Shown in pieces: positions 9,291 to 18,892 of a stretch of 64,000 nucleotides of DNA. Each line of letters begins with the position of its first letter. The stretch's first letter is position 1. The stretch lies in NCBI RefSeq assembly GCF_007754425.1, contig NZ_CP037452.1:2306664-2370663 (forward strand), in the 5' to 3' direction. The stretch comes from Gimesia fumaroli (GTDB taxonomy: Bacteria; Planctomycetota; Planctomycetia; Planctomycetales; Planctomycetaceae). A program made the translations under genes and the position numbers. The notes under the pieces are model-generated. The model had not been told where the DNA came from. It saw only the letters and a program-made list of their open reading frames with translations, and searched no databases.

Positions 9291-9782
9291 TTATTGCTCT
9301 CCCTCATTGGTCTTTAACAGATCAGCTTGATCCGGTTTACTTTTCAGATCGAACACATACTCATTCAGGGCACCTTGATCATTACTGACCGTCACCCGTT
9401 CGACTCCATTATCATCGTATGCCAGCGGAATGACTAGCGAAGGAGCGGTTTGCTTGGATCTTCGCACGCGAACCAGATAATCGCCCGCTGGCGCCCCCTC
9501 GCCATACTCAGGCGTTTCCAGTTGGTAAGCGCCATCCTTGTCCGTCATACCAAACGCGCGGGCGCCGACCGGGGAATCAAACTCCACACGGATATTTTCT
9601 ACCGGCTTTCCATCCAGTAGCACTTTGCCGGTGACCGCGACAAGATCGTAGGTTGGTTGTTCCTGACCACAGCCGACGAGCATCATCAGTACTACAATGC
9701 CCGCGTAGATGGTCTTCGTCAATAAACTCGAACAGAGAGAACACGAAAGGGAGACTCTCTGATTCCAAAATGATCTATTCAT
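9291..9782 (-). CDS. Small lipoprotein with carboxypeptidase-regulatory-like domain
   Basis: 163 residues. A long signal peptide ends in the lipobox LVGC (about residue 38). The mature part is one Ig-like/carboxypeptidase-regulatory domain with VTGKVLLDGKPVENIRVEF and a DKDGAYQL turn, the usual pattern of planctomycete proteins found next to DUF1559 genes. It follows the DUF1559 gene at 9961-10935 in the same direction, with about 180 bases between that contain a hairpin. Its role is unknown; the repeated pairing (also at 17328 and 33610) points to a shared surface or secretion function with the DUF1559 protein. Confidence 0.8.
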   Translation of the reverse strand: MNRSFWNQRVSLSCSLCSSLLTKTIYAGIVVLMMLVGCGQEQPTYDLVAVTGKVLLDGKPVENIRVEFDSPVGARAFGMTDKDGAYQLETPEYGEGAPAGDYLVRVRRSKQTAPSLVIPLAYDDNGVERVTVSNDQGALNEYVFDLKSKPDQADLLKTNEGEQ

Positions 9783-9886
9783 AGAAGTCGGTTTCTCTGT
9801 TGCAAAAGAGTATCAGTCGAACTTAAGTCGGCTCAACGCGAAACATACCTCGTATCTACCGACTGGGCCGAGAAATCGCAGAGACG

Positions 9887-9906
9887 AGCGGCTTTTATTT
9901 GCCGCT
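9887..9906 (-). terminator. Intergenic hairpin between DUF1559 and lipoprotein genes
   Basis: AGCGGC and GCCGCT form a six-base perfect stem around an eight-base A/T loop. There is no strong T run after it, so it could equally be a processing or attenuation hairpin that lowers expression of the downstream lipoprotein. Confidence 0.35.
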
Positions 9907-9960
9907 AGCCTCTCATGCGAAATTCTGTTGCTCAAGATTAAGGCATCGAACTTGGTAGAC

Positions 9961-10935
9961 TCAGTACTCACCGACGACTTCGCCATCATCTCGAGCGGCG
10001 AGACGGTTGATGGTCGCATTGTTCAGGTTTTCACTGAGAAAATGCACGCTTCCGTCTCCCATCAAAAAATGAGCGCCCCCCGTGTGGTGTGAGCCGAAGG
10101 CATTGGAGTTTGTCCCATTAATTCGATAGCTGGTGCTTGGAGTACCAGACCCTGTCAGGCCACGGAATGTTTGGATTACTGCCACATTGCTCCGCGATCC
10201 TTCCGGATCAACTCCTGCCCAGACAGATCCCCGATAATCGATTTTCGTACCGCTGGAATTAACTGTTCCGTTCAGGCCGTAGGGTACTTCGCCAATAAGT
10301 AAAGTATTGGCGGTTCCATCGGTCATGTCCCGAAATTTGACACTGCTATTGGGCGAGAAAGCGCCGTTCCCACCACTAATACAACTACCCGCATATAATG
10401 AGCAATTATCGCCCGAGTAGTTGTACTGGGTATTCAGGTCTCCGAAAATTGCTTTGTAGCTTGAGATGGAATGTCCTTCATCTGCCGGATCAGACTTCAA
10501 TTTTTCATTGATCGTGCCGCCAGGCATGCTCGGACATCGGAACGTATCGATTTTAGGTTGAGTGATTGCAATAATTGCCGGGTCGCCTGTCAAATCCTGT
10601 TCATCGATCCTTAACTGATTATAGCGACCCGCTTGTTCCAGTTGAGGAAGAATCATGGTTCCCCAACCCCATCCGGGGCCTGCGAACGTCGAGATGGAGT
10701 AATCGCGCCGTAAATAACCAGGGGGGAAAACGGAGTGAATCTCGTGATAGTTGTGCAACGCAATGCCAAGCTGTTTCATATTGTTTTTACACGAAGACCT
10801 GCGCGCTGCTTCCCGAGCTTGCTGTACGGCTGGCAAGAGTAACGCGATCAAGATCGCAATAATGGCAATCACGACTAATAATTCAATGAGCGTAAATGCT
10901 TGTCTCTGTTTGCGGGATGAATTTTGTTGGGTCAT
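9961..10935 (-). CDS. DUF1559 pseudopilin-like protein
   Basis: 324 residues from ATG at 10935; the frame is open 18 codons further but lacks a ribosome site there. The N-terminus has the prepilin methylation motif (FTLIELLVVIAIIA from about residue 14), then PAVQQAREAARRSSC and the C-terminal DUF1559 signature with MGDGSVHFLSEN near residue 290. Such proteins are inserted by the type IV pilin/type II secretion pathway, and planctomycetes carry tens to hundreds of copies. It is upstream of the lipoprotein at 9291-9782. An unusually long leader (10936-11833) precedes it. Confidence 0.93.
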   Translation of the reverse strand: MTQQNSSRKQRQAFTLIELLVVIAIIAILIALLLPAVQQAREAARRSSCKNNMKQLGIALHNYHEIHSVFPPGYLRRDYSISTFAGPGWGWGTMILPQLEQAGRYNQLRIDEQDLTGDPAIIAITQPKIDTFRCPSMPGGTINEKLKSDPADEGHSISSYKAIFGDLNTQYNYSGDNCSLYAGSCISGGNGAFSPNSSVKFRDMTDGTANTLLIGEVPYGLNGTVNSSGTKIDYRGSVWAGVDPEGSRSNVAVIQTFRGLTGSGTPSTSYRINGTNSNAFGSHHTGGAHFLMGDGSVHFLSENLNNATINRLAARDDGEVVGEY

Positions 10936-11833
10936 TATGGAATTCCAAAAATATAAATTGGCCGGGCAGGAATTGTAAGCGCTGTTCACTGCAAAAAAAA
11001 TTCAAATAGACTCTATGCCTGTCGGATCAATATTTCGCATTCGTGCAAAACCACTGACCGATTTTGCAAAGACATTTGTTTGTTCGTGCATCACTCGAAC
11101 CCATGCGAGGTTTTTCGTTTGATTGATTAAAGCTGTGGGTGTAACGGATCTTTTTCGTGCAGGATTCCGTACAAGAGATTTTCTGAATCGGTCTGCCAGA
11201 TTCAGACGAAAAGCAGGTTCAAAATCCGACTGGTTTTGAATTGAAGTCACACCGGTGATGGCATTCGAGGCTTGTCTGCGCCCAATGCCTTCGTTGTGAA
11301 TGAAGAACGCAACGCGAATTCGCTCAGGTGGACCCGCTGAGTGATGTAATTTCATAACTGATGCAAAGTCGAGATTGTTTTGGTATTAAACTTCAAATGA
11401 ACGTGTTGATTGAAACCCATAGCGGCAGCAATTCGTGTACCAACTAAAGTCCTGTATGGAGATACAGAATAATTAAGTAATCATTAATAATTTGATGTCC
11501 GAGCAAAAAAGGGTTTTTTGTAGATATTTCAATCTGAGAGGAATCGTCGATTTTTACGACAGGATGCCTGAATGGACCGATAGAACACCCAGCAGAAGAA
11601 ACGATGCTTATAAATTGAACTGGTCTGCCCGGTGTTTCAACAAAAGCGATCTTGATCGGCCGAGTTCAAAATAGAATCGTGTCTGGTTTTTAAGTGAAAC
11701 CGCTTGTTCATCTCCAATAAAATTCACGTAGAAGTCCCCTCCTTCCCAAAAACGGGTGGAGACATGTAGATAATCTGATGCGATAGAGTGCAGAGTCTCG
11801 CCTTGTTTTGCCCCACCACAGGAGTCTGCCCCG
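10936..11833. other. Intergenic region with one weak open frame
   Basis: About 900 bases upstream of the DUF1559 gene and of the Tat-signal fragment. One minus-strand frame of 117 codons runs from 11355 to 11002. It has no recognisable domain, hydrophobic leader or ribosome site, so I do not call it a gene. The stretch just before 11834 may hold the promoter of the broken Tat-signal gene. Confidence 0.35.
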
Positions 11834-12162
11834 ATGTCTGATGCGAACCTACCGGATTCTCTGTCTCGTCGTGATGTTTTGAAACTGGGAGCCGCTGCGA
11901 TGGCGGGGTCTGCTGGTTTGAACTGGCTGTCACCCAATGCTAGTGCCGCGGAAACGAAGCGGCCGCAGGTCGCTGCCATCTATACACAGTTCTTTTTTGC
12001 TCGCACGCGTATCATATTTTGCATCCCTTCCTCGGGCCGTATCTGTTTAATGGGAAGATCCAGCACCCGCAGTGTGATGTGCTTTCTTTTTATGGCGATC
12101 AGTTTACCGACCGTGATCTCTCTCGCGGCGTTGCGAAAAAGTATGACATTCCAATTTATAAA
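11834..12162 (+). pseudogene. Broken Tat-signal protein gene (5' part only)
   Basis: ATG at 11834 opens a protein with a twin-arginine leader (SRRDVLKLGAAAMAG, residues 10-25) and then ETKRPQVAAIYTQFFF. At a T run near 11992-11997 the frame is lost. The continuation is clear one frame over, as HPFLGPYLFNGK and later SFYGDQFTDRD and AKKYDIPIYK. The reading then ends where the IS1380 element begins at 12163. It is therefore both frameshifted and truncated. The product would be one of the exported Tat-leader proteins common in planctomycetes, but its function is not known to me. Confidence 0.75.
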
Positions 12163-13197
12163 CCGAGATTTCCCATATGGATCAGCCTGAAACCACTCCA
12201 GGCATGGATTGTCTTTAATTGTAACCACTGCGGTCCCCCGTGTCTAAAACGAAATGATTTTTCGCCACTTTTGTTGTCCCTCTGTTGTTGAGATCCGGAA
12301 ATCGCTGCCGAGCGAATCATTTTTCAGTAGTCAACACGGTTTCTGCGCAGACTTTCTCTGTGAGGAACCCCGTTTTTCGCTATTTGATATACTTCCACTT
12401 CACGTCATGCGTGACCGGCGGCGGAATTGCCAGTCGTGCAATCCGATCAAGAATCGCGGCGAACAATCTCCGTGGCACAGCCACTTCGGCCAGTTGAAAG
12501 AATACGTACTTGGCATGCCGGGTTACCTTGGCCCCAACCTTGATCAGCTTCTCCCGCAGCGTCGTCAGCGACCAGTTCTGTATAGGCTTGGGCAACACCA
12601 GTCGCCGCAGGAAGTTGCCGAGGTTATAAGCTAAGGAGAACAGTTGCAGCCGCGCCTGATTGTCTTTGAATGTACGGCAGGAGAGCTTCATCAGTGCCGT
12701 GAGATTGCGCTTCGTGCTGAGTATCTGCGTCTCGAAACGGCCCACCTCGCTACTCGATGCCGCTTGCTTCTCTGGCAATGTCGCCCTTCCACCAACCACG
12801 TGACGTAGTGCCGGGGCCACACACATCCGCTCGGCGTCGTTGACATCTTCGTAGCCTGCCAGTCGGCTGTAGATCGACTGACGTAACGACGGCACAAGTT
12901 GGTGCTGCTTGTTGCGGCCCTGGCGTGAATCGCTCAGCACATCTCCGCCCATTTCCGTCAGACCGAGCGCTTCATCCAGTTCCCGGTAAGCCAGCAGTCC
13001 CGCATCGGTGGTGACCTGACTGCCGCAGAACTTCAGCTTCAAACGGCTGTCAAAACCAACCCGCAAATTCTCGTTTTGGCTGTCACCCATCGGGTTCCCC
13101 TATAAGCATGGCATGAATTGGCAGAATACCCTTGTTTTGTAGGAGAATGGCGCAAATTGCGTGCCAAAGTATGGGGAGTCATCTGGGAAATGAGGGG
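12163..13197 (-). mobile_element. Shortened IS1380-family element
   Basis: The left end CCGAGATTTCCCATATGGATC (12163 onward) and the reverse complement of the right end (CCCTCATTTCCCAGATGACTC, inward from about 13196) match at about 15 of 21 positions. TAAA occurs immediately outside both ends (12159-12162 and 13198-13201), fitting a 4-base target duplication. The transposase inside is internally deleted. The left end is repeated at 36226-36246, where a 3' fragment of the same element survives. Confidence 0.72.
12380..13090 (-). pseudogene. IS1380-family transposase with internal in-frame deletion
   Basis: 236 residues, about half the usual 430-470 for the family. The N-terminal part (GSQVTTDAGLLAYRELDEA, and DSRQGRNKQHQLVPSLRQ at about 55-72) is standard. 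The C-terminal part (QARLQLFSLAYNLGN, then KYVFFQLAEVAVPRRLF) is also standard. The central catalytic segment between about residues 115 and 130 of this product is missing, and the join keeps the frame. Not expected to be catalytically active. A DNA-binding remnant could still interfere with full-length enzyme elsewhere, but that is inference. Confidence 0.75.
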
Positions 13198-13338
13198 TAA
13201 ATGTTCTTTGCGGTTATTCAGTCGATCTGTAAATAAAGTAATCATATTTCTTATGATATCTTCTTATGATATCACTACTCTTAACCTAGAAGGCGAGTTG
13301 ATTCATAGGCCGCAGGAACTAAATAGTTGGTTGAGTTT

Positions 13339-14685
13339 TCAATTGAGCCGAGAAGATTCATTGGGATTTTTCAGACAGCACTTCTTGTATTTTTTCCCGC
13401 TTCCACAAGTGCAGGGATCATTCCGGCCAATTCGGGCATTTTGCCTTATGATTGTATCTGGTACGTACGCTGGTTGAGTTAATGCATCAGCATCTGAGGC
13501 ACCAGTGTCTGCTATAAGATCCAAAATCGAGTCATCTGACACACCAAAAAAACTTCCGTATTTCTCCTGGTAAAGTTTCTTGCGGAGTGCCTCAGCCTCT
13601 TCGTTGTCCTTCTTCCATTCTTCGAATTCGGGAAATTTGATCTCTAAGACGGTACAAACTGAAACGAGGCTCTCTCGCAAATCAAGAATCTCTGGATCAA
13701 TTTCACTTGCGCAGATAAACTGTCGCACCGGCTCAATGGCTTCTGTTGAAAAATGTGAGAGCGCCGCTTGTCCGAGATGTGTTACGATTGTCTCATCGGT
13801 TTCCTCTTCGAAAAGATCGATGCACTTTCGGATGGCAAGGTCGGTATGTAATTGCTCCAGTATACTGGAGCCATGGAGTCGAAAATGCCATTCTGCAGTG
13901 GAAAACTCAGTTGCGAGAGCATTGGCTACATCATCTCCACCAATTCTGATGAGAGCTGTTTGGCATTCTTCATTGAACCAGTCATCATCTTCCTTGAGTG
14001 CTTCGATCAATGATGGCACCGCTGCTGTCAGTCGAAGTTCACCCGCCAAACGAAGGACAAATCCCTGTATTAATGCCCTTGGACTATTTTCCGAATAGTC
14101 GATGTCCTCATTCAGCATCATCAAAACTTGGCCGGCAACGATGTCACCGCCACGTCCCAACGCTTCTACGATCCGATTTGCGTGGGGCAGATCCATTTCA
14201 GAGAGATATTGTTTCTCGTTCTCCTGTTCACAAAAATCTCTCAGTTTGTTCCAAAGAGCCTCAGGGCTTTCAGTAAGCAAGTGGACTCGTTCAGAAAGAG
14301 CAGAACCGAATTCTGGCAGGAAGCCAGGAAGTCCCAGAATCTCCGACTTCCTGGTTTGTATCAGCAATGGATCGGCCTGGGCGAGTAGGTTTGAAAGAGC
14401 AGAAGCATATTGATAATCAGCCTGATTATCGTCCTGGTATGCAAACTCCTGTTGTAGTTCTTCCAGACACCATTGGATCGTGGATTCAGTCTGTGGAAGA
14501 CTCAGAGCTTCATTGATGAAACGTAAGGAAGACTCACGGCAATACTTTTCAACCACTTGAATCACGAGCGGCATTATGGTGGTGTCTTCACAGAATGGTC
14601 GAGAGAAGTATTGGAGTGCTTGTATTCGAACTGGTAATTCGGAATGCAGGATAGCTTGTTTGATTTTTTCTTCCGGTAGTCGCAT
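13339..14685 (-). CDS. HEAT-repeat protein with C-terminal SEC-C zinc motif (copy A)
   Basis: 448 residues, starting at ATG 14685 with AGGAG ten bases upstream. Residues about 1-390 are alpha-helical with several HEAT-like repeats (for example [18 protein letters not shown] and the [16 protein letters not shown] region). The C-terminus carries a SEC-C metal-binding motif ([17 protein letters not shown], about residues 424-440). SEC-C motifs bind zinc and often sit on proteins of unknown role. A near-identical copy lies at 51349-52695 in the same position relative to a transposase gene, 270 bases divergent, so this looks like a passenger gene carried by a mobile module. Function unknown. Confidence 0.85.
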   Translation of the reverse strand: MRLPEEKIKQAILHSELPVRIQALQYFSRPFCEDTTIMPLVIQVVEKYCRESSLRFINEALSLPQTESTIQWCLEELQQEFAYQDDNQADYQYASALSNLLAQADPLLIQTRKSEILGLPGFLPEFGSALSERVHLLTESPEALWNKLRDFCEQENEKQYLSEMDLPHANRIVEALGRGGDIVAGQVLMMLNEDIDYSENSPRALIQGFVLRLAGELRLTAAVPSLIEALKEDDDWFNEECQTALIRIGGDDVANALATEFSTAEWHFRLHGSSILEQLHTDLAIRKCIDLFEEETDETIVTHLGQAALSHFSTEAIEPVRQFICASEIDPEILDLRESLVSVCTVLEIKFPEFEEWKKDNEEAEALRKKLYQEKYGSFFGVSDDSILDLIADTGASDADALTQPAYVPDTIIRQNARIGRNDPCTCGSGKKYKKCCLKNPNESSRLN

Positions 14686-14954
14686 TATCTTTCTCCTCCA
14701 TGAAGTACTTCTGTCGGGGAAACGGCAATTACAAAAATAACAACTTCCAGATTCTAAGTAATTCTGATCTAAAATAAAAGGATTTCAAATGACTTGGCAG
14801 GCTACAATTGTTGTTCTCACAGTGCATCCCTTTACACATTTTCGTTCCTGATTCTACCTTGTTGTTATAAGCGTTAATAAATAGAGTCGACTTTACAAAG
14901 AATCAGACTGACTCATTAAATTTTCAGAATCCGTTTTACACTGTTGGGCTGTCT

Positions 14955-16040
14955 ATGACCTTTATCCTGAAACCTTGGCAACTTTTCTTCACTATAATCG
15001 CTGGTTAGGTTAACAGGCAGCAACAGGAAGTAATTGAATACCTGAGAACTGAGAATCAGGTTCTAAAAGAAAAACACGGTAAGAAACGCATTTTACTAAA
15101 TGACGACCAGCGCCGAAGACTCGCCGTTAAAGGAAAGATTTTGGGGCGTAAGCGACTCGAACAGGTTGGTACTCTGTTTACACCTGATACCATTCTTCGT
15201 TGGCATAAAAAGTTGGTAACCAAGAAATGGGATTGTTCAAATCGAAGTAAGAGAAAATCAGGTAGACCCAGATTACCTGATGAGGTTAAGCAACTCGTGA
15301 TTCGAGTCGCAAAAGAAAACTCTTCTTGGGGATATGACCGGATCGCTGACGCTGTTGCAAATGTGGGCTACAAGATCTCTGACGAATCGGTCCGCAAAAT
15401 TCTCATAGAGCAGGGTATTGAACCAGCACCTGATCGGAAACGCCAGACAACATGGAATACCTTTCTTAAGGCCCACTGGGAAGTATTAGCAGCAATCGAC
15501 TTTACCACTGTGGAAGTCTGGACGAAAGGTGGTCTTGTTACCTTCTATTTACTGTTTGTGATAGAACTGAAAACTCGCAGAGTTCATTTCGCTGGTTGCA
15601 CAATGAATCCACATGAAATATGGATGAAACAGATCGCCAGAAACCTGTCAGATGAGGCCGAAGGATTTTTGCGTGAGAAGCAAAAAATAATCATGGATCG
15701 AGACACGACTTTTTCTGAGTCATTTCAAATGATTTTAAACCAATCAGGTACTAAGCCGATTGTTTTGCCACCACGCTCTCCTAATCTGAATGCTCTTATT
15801 GAGCGATTCTTTCGTTCACTCAAATCAGAGTGCCTCGATAGAATGATTTTCTTTGGTGAAAACTCGTTGAGAAATGCAGTCAAAGAATACTTGATTCATT
15901 ATCACGAAGAGCGGAACCACCAGGGACTCAATCATCAGATGATTGAACCGGGAGAGGAAGTTGGTCAAAGTGCTGGTGAGATTGAGTGCTGCGAACGACT
16001 CGGTGGCCTACTGAACTATTACTATTGCAAAGTGGCGTAA
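14955..16040 (+). pseudogene. DDE transposase of module copy A, nonsense mutation at codon 18
   Basis: Aligned with the intact copy at 52964-54049, the gene begins with ATG at 14955. Codon 18, TGG (Trp) in the intact copy, is TAG here (15006-15008). The frame is otherwise open to 16040 and could restart internally near 15141 to give 299 residues lacking the first helix. Catalytic residues remain: D in [12 protein letters not shown] in MDRDTTF, E in [10 protein letters not shown]. Probably inactive or impaired. Confidence 0.8.
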
Positions 16041-16370
16041 TGATTCTGATCATATCGGTGTATTTTATCTGCGATCATAGTACGTATACTTAATTGAAAT
16101 TGCACTTGAAAACCATGAGCTTTACCAAAATGGGTGGCGATCGGCCGAGAATGGATGGTCTCAACTGAGTAGAAAGCTAAATCGTGAAAGAGTTTATCGC
16201 GCGGCTGAGTAAATTGACCATACGCCGACTACTTCTGTAACGCTGCATTCCTGGTCAGTGAGAATGATCTCCGATTGAAAATTTAATTCCGGTGTGTATT
16301 GACATCGTGGGCTGCTCACAGAGCCGCTTCTTAAATTGAGAGTTTATATGCTCGAGGGGCCGCTATTCCA

Positions 16371-17243
16371 CTAAGAGTCCGGAAGCTTTTCAAGGACGCT
16401 GAAAATAGGACGATGATCTGATGCGTAAGGTTCGTTCAGAACTCGAAACTCTTTCACTTTCCATTGAGAATGCTTATTGAAAAGGATGAAATCAATCTGT
16501 TTTTTGGGTTGGGATGCCGGGTAGGAATTTTGTTTTGTGTTGTTAGTCAACTTCCATTGTTTTCTCAACTCGTTGACTACAATACTGTCGAAATTAGCAT
16601 TCAAATCACCAGCCAAAATGATCGATGTCTCAGGATGGTCAGAGGCATATTGATTGATGTACTTTGCTGAGGCCAGTCGATTCTCATTATCAGCGCGATG
16701 ATCCAGATGCGTTGAGCAGACTGTTACTTTACCTCCCCGGTTAGCATGTGGTTGTAAGTGTGCACAGAGCAATCCTCGCTGTTCTCCAGGCTGTGGACTG
16801 GGAAGTGGATAATTGATCGATTTGGAAATTGGAAGTCGGGAAAGGACGGCATTACCATAATGACCTCCCTGAAAATTAATGTTCTTTCCGAACACGAATT
16901 TCAAGCCAGTCAATCGGCTTAGTACGGCCAATCCGTCTACACCTTGAATCCGTTCTGTCTTCCGATCTACCTCTTGAAGCAATACAATGTCCGGTTTTAC
17001 AGACAGGATAATCTTAGCGATCCTGTGGTAGTTTACTTGTGCATCGCTACCGGCGCAGTGTCGAATATTATAACAGAGAACCCGTAATTCGGTTGTCGAG
17101 GTTGTAGCCTGGGCAGACGGGTAAAACATTATGCTAAAAATCATGAAACAGAACAGGATCATGCTCAACCAGATGGCTCGCTTCAATGAGAAAGACCGGA
17201 ACAGCCAAACGTGTCCCAGCCCAAATGAGTAATGATTTGTCAA
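16371..17243 (-). CDS. Exported endonuclease/exonuclease/phosphatase-family protein
   Basis: 290 residues from a TTG at 17243. The start is uncertain because no ribosome site is clear; an ATG at 17162 is an alternative. A hydrophobic leader at about residues 26-47 ends in SAQA. The fold motifs are all present in order: LRVLCYNIRH, VLLQEVD, GNAVLSRLP, VCSTHLDH, LAGDLNAN and YASDHRPIFSV. The Glu, Asp-Asn and Asp-His residues for a Mg-dependent phosphodiesterase are therefore intact. The substrate (nucleic acid, inositol phosphate or phospholipid) cannot be told. It lies downstream of the lipoprotein/DUF1559 pair on the same strand. Confidence 0.85.
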   Translation of the reverse strand: MTNHYSFGLGHVWLFRSFSLKRAIWLSMILFCFMIFSIMFYPSAQATTSTTELRVLCYNIRHCAGSDAQVNYHRIAKIILSVKPDIVLLQEVDRKTERIQGVDGLAVLSRLTGLKFVFGKNINFQGGHYGNAVLSRLPISKSINYPLPSPQPGEQRGLLCAHLQPHANRGGKVTVCSTHLDHRADNENRLASAKYINQYASDHPETSIILAGDLNANFDSIVVNELRKQWKLTNNTKQNSYPASQPKKQIDFILFNKHSQWKVKEFRVLNEPYASDHRPIFSVLEKLPDS

Positions 17244-17327
17244 GGAAATATCTTTCTGATTATCCGTTGCTAATTCACCATGGTAAAAAACTAACTGGTG
17301 TCTATCGATTACCCAGTTTGTCTCAGG

Positions 17328-17810
17328 TTAGGATGCTGCTGGGATTTCGATGTTGACATCATTTTTCCCTTCCTGGACGTCTATTTTTAAATTGGATGTG
17401 ATTTCGTTCCAGTATTTTGCGGGAATTAATTTCTTCAAACCGACCAGATTTTTTTTTCCGGATTGCCGGGGAATAAAATCACCATCAGGGGGTTCCTCAT
17501 TTCCAAATTCTTCGGAAACAAATACGACGTATCCTCCAACAGGTATGGACTTGCCAAATTGGAATGTCCCATTCTCAGTAATCGATGTCGCGATTGCGTA
17601 ACCCGTTTGGGGACTCATTAAACAAATGCGAACGCCTCCAGGGACAGGAGCATGGTTGGCAGAGATCAACCCAATGACTGTTCCCGATGGTTCTGAGGAA
17701 CCACATCCGGAAGTTGACAACAAAAACGCTGTTAGAATCAGCAATGGAACAGGAATTCTTGAGCGGAAGGTGAGAGGCTGCATGTGTCGACTCATTACTT
17801 TACTATTCAT
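17328..17810 (-). CDS. Small lipoprotein paired with DUF1559 protein
   Basis: 160 residues with a signal peptide ending in the lipobox STSGC (about residue 36). The mature part is a single beta-sandwich of the carboxypeptidase-regulatory type (GTVIGLISANHAPVPGGVRI, then a GTFQFGKSIPVGGY turn). It follows the DUF1559 gene at 17921 by about 110 bases, repeating the arrangement seen at 9.3-10.9 kb and 33.6-35.0 kb. Function unknown; location outer or inner membrane by lipid anchor is inferred. Confidence 0.78.
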   Translation of the reverse strand: MNSKVMSRHMQPLTFRSRIPVPLLILTAFLLSTSGCGSSEPSGTVIGLISANHAPVPGGVRICLMSPQTGYAIATSITENGTFQFGKSIPVGGYVVFVSEEFGNEEPPDGDFIPRQSGKKNLVGLKKLIPAKYWNEITSNLKIDVQEGKNDVNIEIPAAS

Positions 17811-17920
17811 GGAAGTTCAAAAGACTTGAATAGTGGTTGCTAAATAGTGGTTGCTAAAAGAGAAAAGTACATCTCCCCAAACACTACCTGAGGGGAAATG
17901 AAAATACTAATTCGTATGGT

Positions 17921-18892
17921 TCACCAAGAGGAAAGGGGTTCACCGTCGGCACGGAGACATACACGCTTAAAGTTAGTGAAGTCGATGTTTTCAGAGACAA
18001 AGCGAACGGAACCATCAGCAAGCAAGGCTTGAATTCCTCCTGTATGAAATGAATTAAGAGTTGTGTTTGATCGATATTGGTAACTGTTGCCTGAACCAAT
18101 GAAATCTGAGTTGATGACGTAACGCACAGTCGTAGTTCCAGCAAACCAGATTTTGTTACTTGCTACGCAATTATCAGCTGTTTCGGTTAGAGTAGCTCCG
18201 TGCCAGCCTCCACGGTAATTGGCAGTAAGTTCTCGACCGTCTGTGAGCCCGGATTGCTCAGCGACAATAATGGTATTTGAAGTACCATCTCTCACATCCC
18301 GCATTCTTGTTATTTGATTGGTCAGCAGCATTCCATTATTTGCCACGTATCCATAACCACAATCTGAATACCCGGTGTCAGGTCCCGGAAGGGGAGGAGC
18401 TGCGCCTGAGATTCCGACATAGCTAGCATTCATTGCCCGATCATCATTACGGCCATGCGGGTCGGAAAAGGGATCCAAAGCGCTCGATGGGCACAGATAG
18501 ACAGGAACAATTAATCCGGAAAGGACAACATTGGATCCGGTAAGATTATCTCCATCAAATCTGCTATTGAAGTCAAGCTTGTCGTATAGAGAACTCTGTT
18601 CAAGAAAGGGCAAAATCATGACTCGCCAATTGACACCATTGTAGACTCCAGAAGATCGCATACCATAATTTCCCGGAGGGAAAGCTCGATGGACATCATG
18701 GTAATTATGCAGCGCCAAACCAAGTTGTTTCATATTATTCTGACAGCTGCTGCGACGCGCGGCTTCTCGAGCCTGCTGTACAGCGGGAAGCAGTAATGCG
18801 ACTAAAACGGCAATAATCGCGATGACGACCAATAGTTCTATCAATGTAAACGCGCGGCGATTAAGACCAAGAGATCGGGGTGAAGTGTACAT
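17921..18892 (-). CDS. DUF1559 pseudopilin-like protein
   Basis: 323 residues. The ATG at 18892 has GAGGAAG just upstream. The prepilin motif RRAFTLIELLVVIAIIA lies at residues 12-28, and PAVQQAREAARRSSC follows. The C-terminal signature reads ALLADGSVRFVSEN near residue 295. It heads a minus-strand run with the lipoprotein (17328) and perhaps the exported phosphodiesterase-fold protein (16371). The divergent neighbour is an ECF sigma factor, which may or may not control this promoter. Confidence 0.92.
   Translation of the reverse strand: MYTSPRSLGLNRRAFTLIELLVVIAIIAVLVALLLPAVQQAREAARRSSCQNNMKQLGLALHNYHDVHRAFPPGNYGMRSSGVYNGVNWRVMILPFLEQSSLYDKLDFNSRFDGDNLTGSNVVLSGLIVPVYLCPSSALDPFSDPHGRNDDRAMNASYVGISGAAPPLPGPDTGYSDCGYGYVANNGMLLTNQITRMRDVRDGTSNTIIVAEQSGLTDGRELTANYRGGWHGATLTETADNCVASNKIWFAGTTTVRYVINSDFIGSGNSYQYRSNTTLNSFHTGGIQALLADGSVRFVSENIDFTNFKRVCLRADGEPLSSW

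Larger units (their letters stand above)
13198..16224. mobile_element. Three-kb module copy A: HEAT/SEC-C gene plus DDE transposase
   Basis: This block is repeated as a unit at 51222-54223, with both genes, the same divergent arrangement and matching non-coding ends (left TAAATGTTCTTTGC, right AAATTGACCATACG). Near the ends, the left GGTTATTCAGTCGATCTGTAAA (13212-13233) and the reverse complement of the right end (ATTTACTCAGCCGCGCGATAAA) agree at about 14 of 22 positions, suggesting degenerate terminal inverted repeats. The transposase of this copy has a nonsense codon. The left boundary abuts the IS1380 element, so its exact position is uncertain by a few bases. Confidence 0.65.

Noticed and set aside
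11002..11355. 117-codon minus-strand frame upstream of a DUF1559 gene
   Set aside because: No ribosome site, domain, leader or operon context; residue make-up looks like chance.
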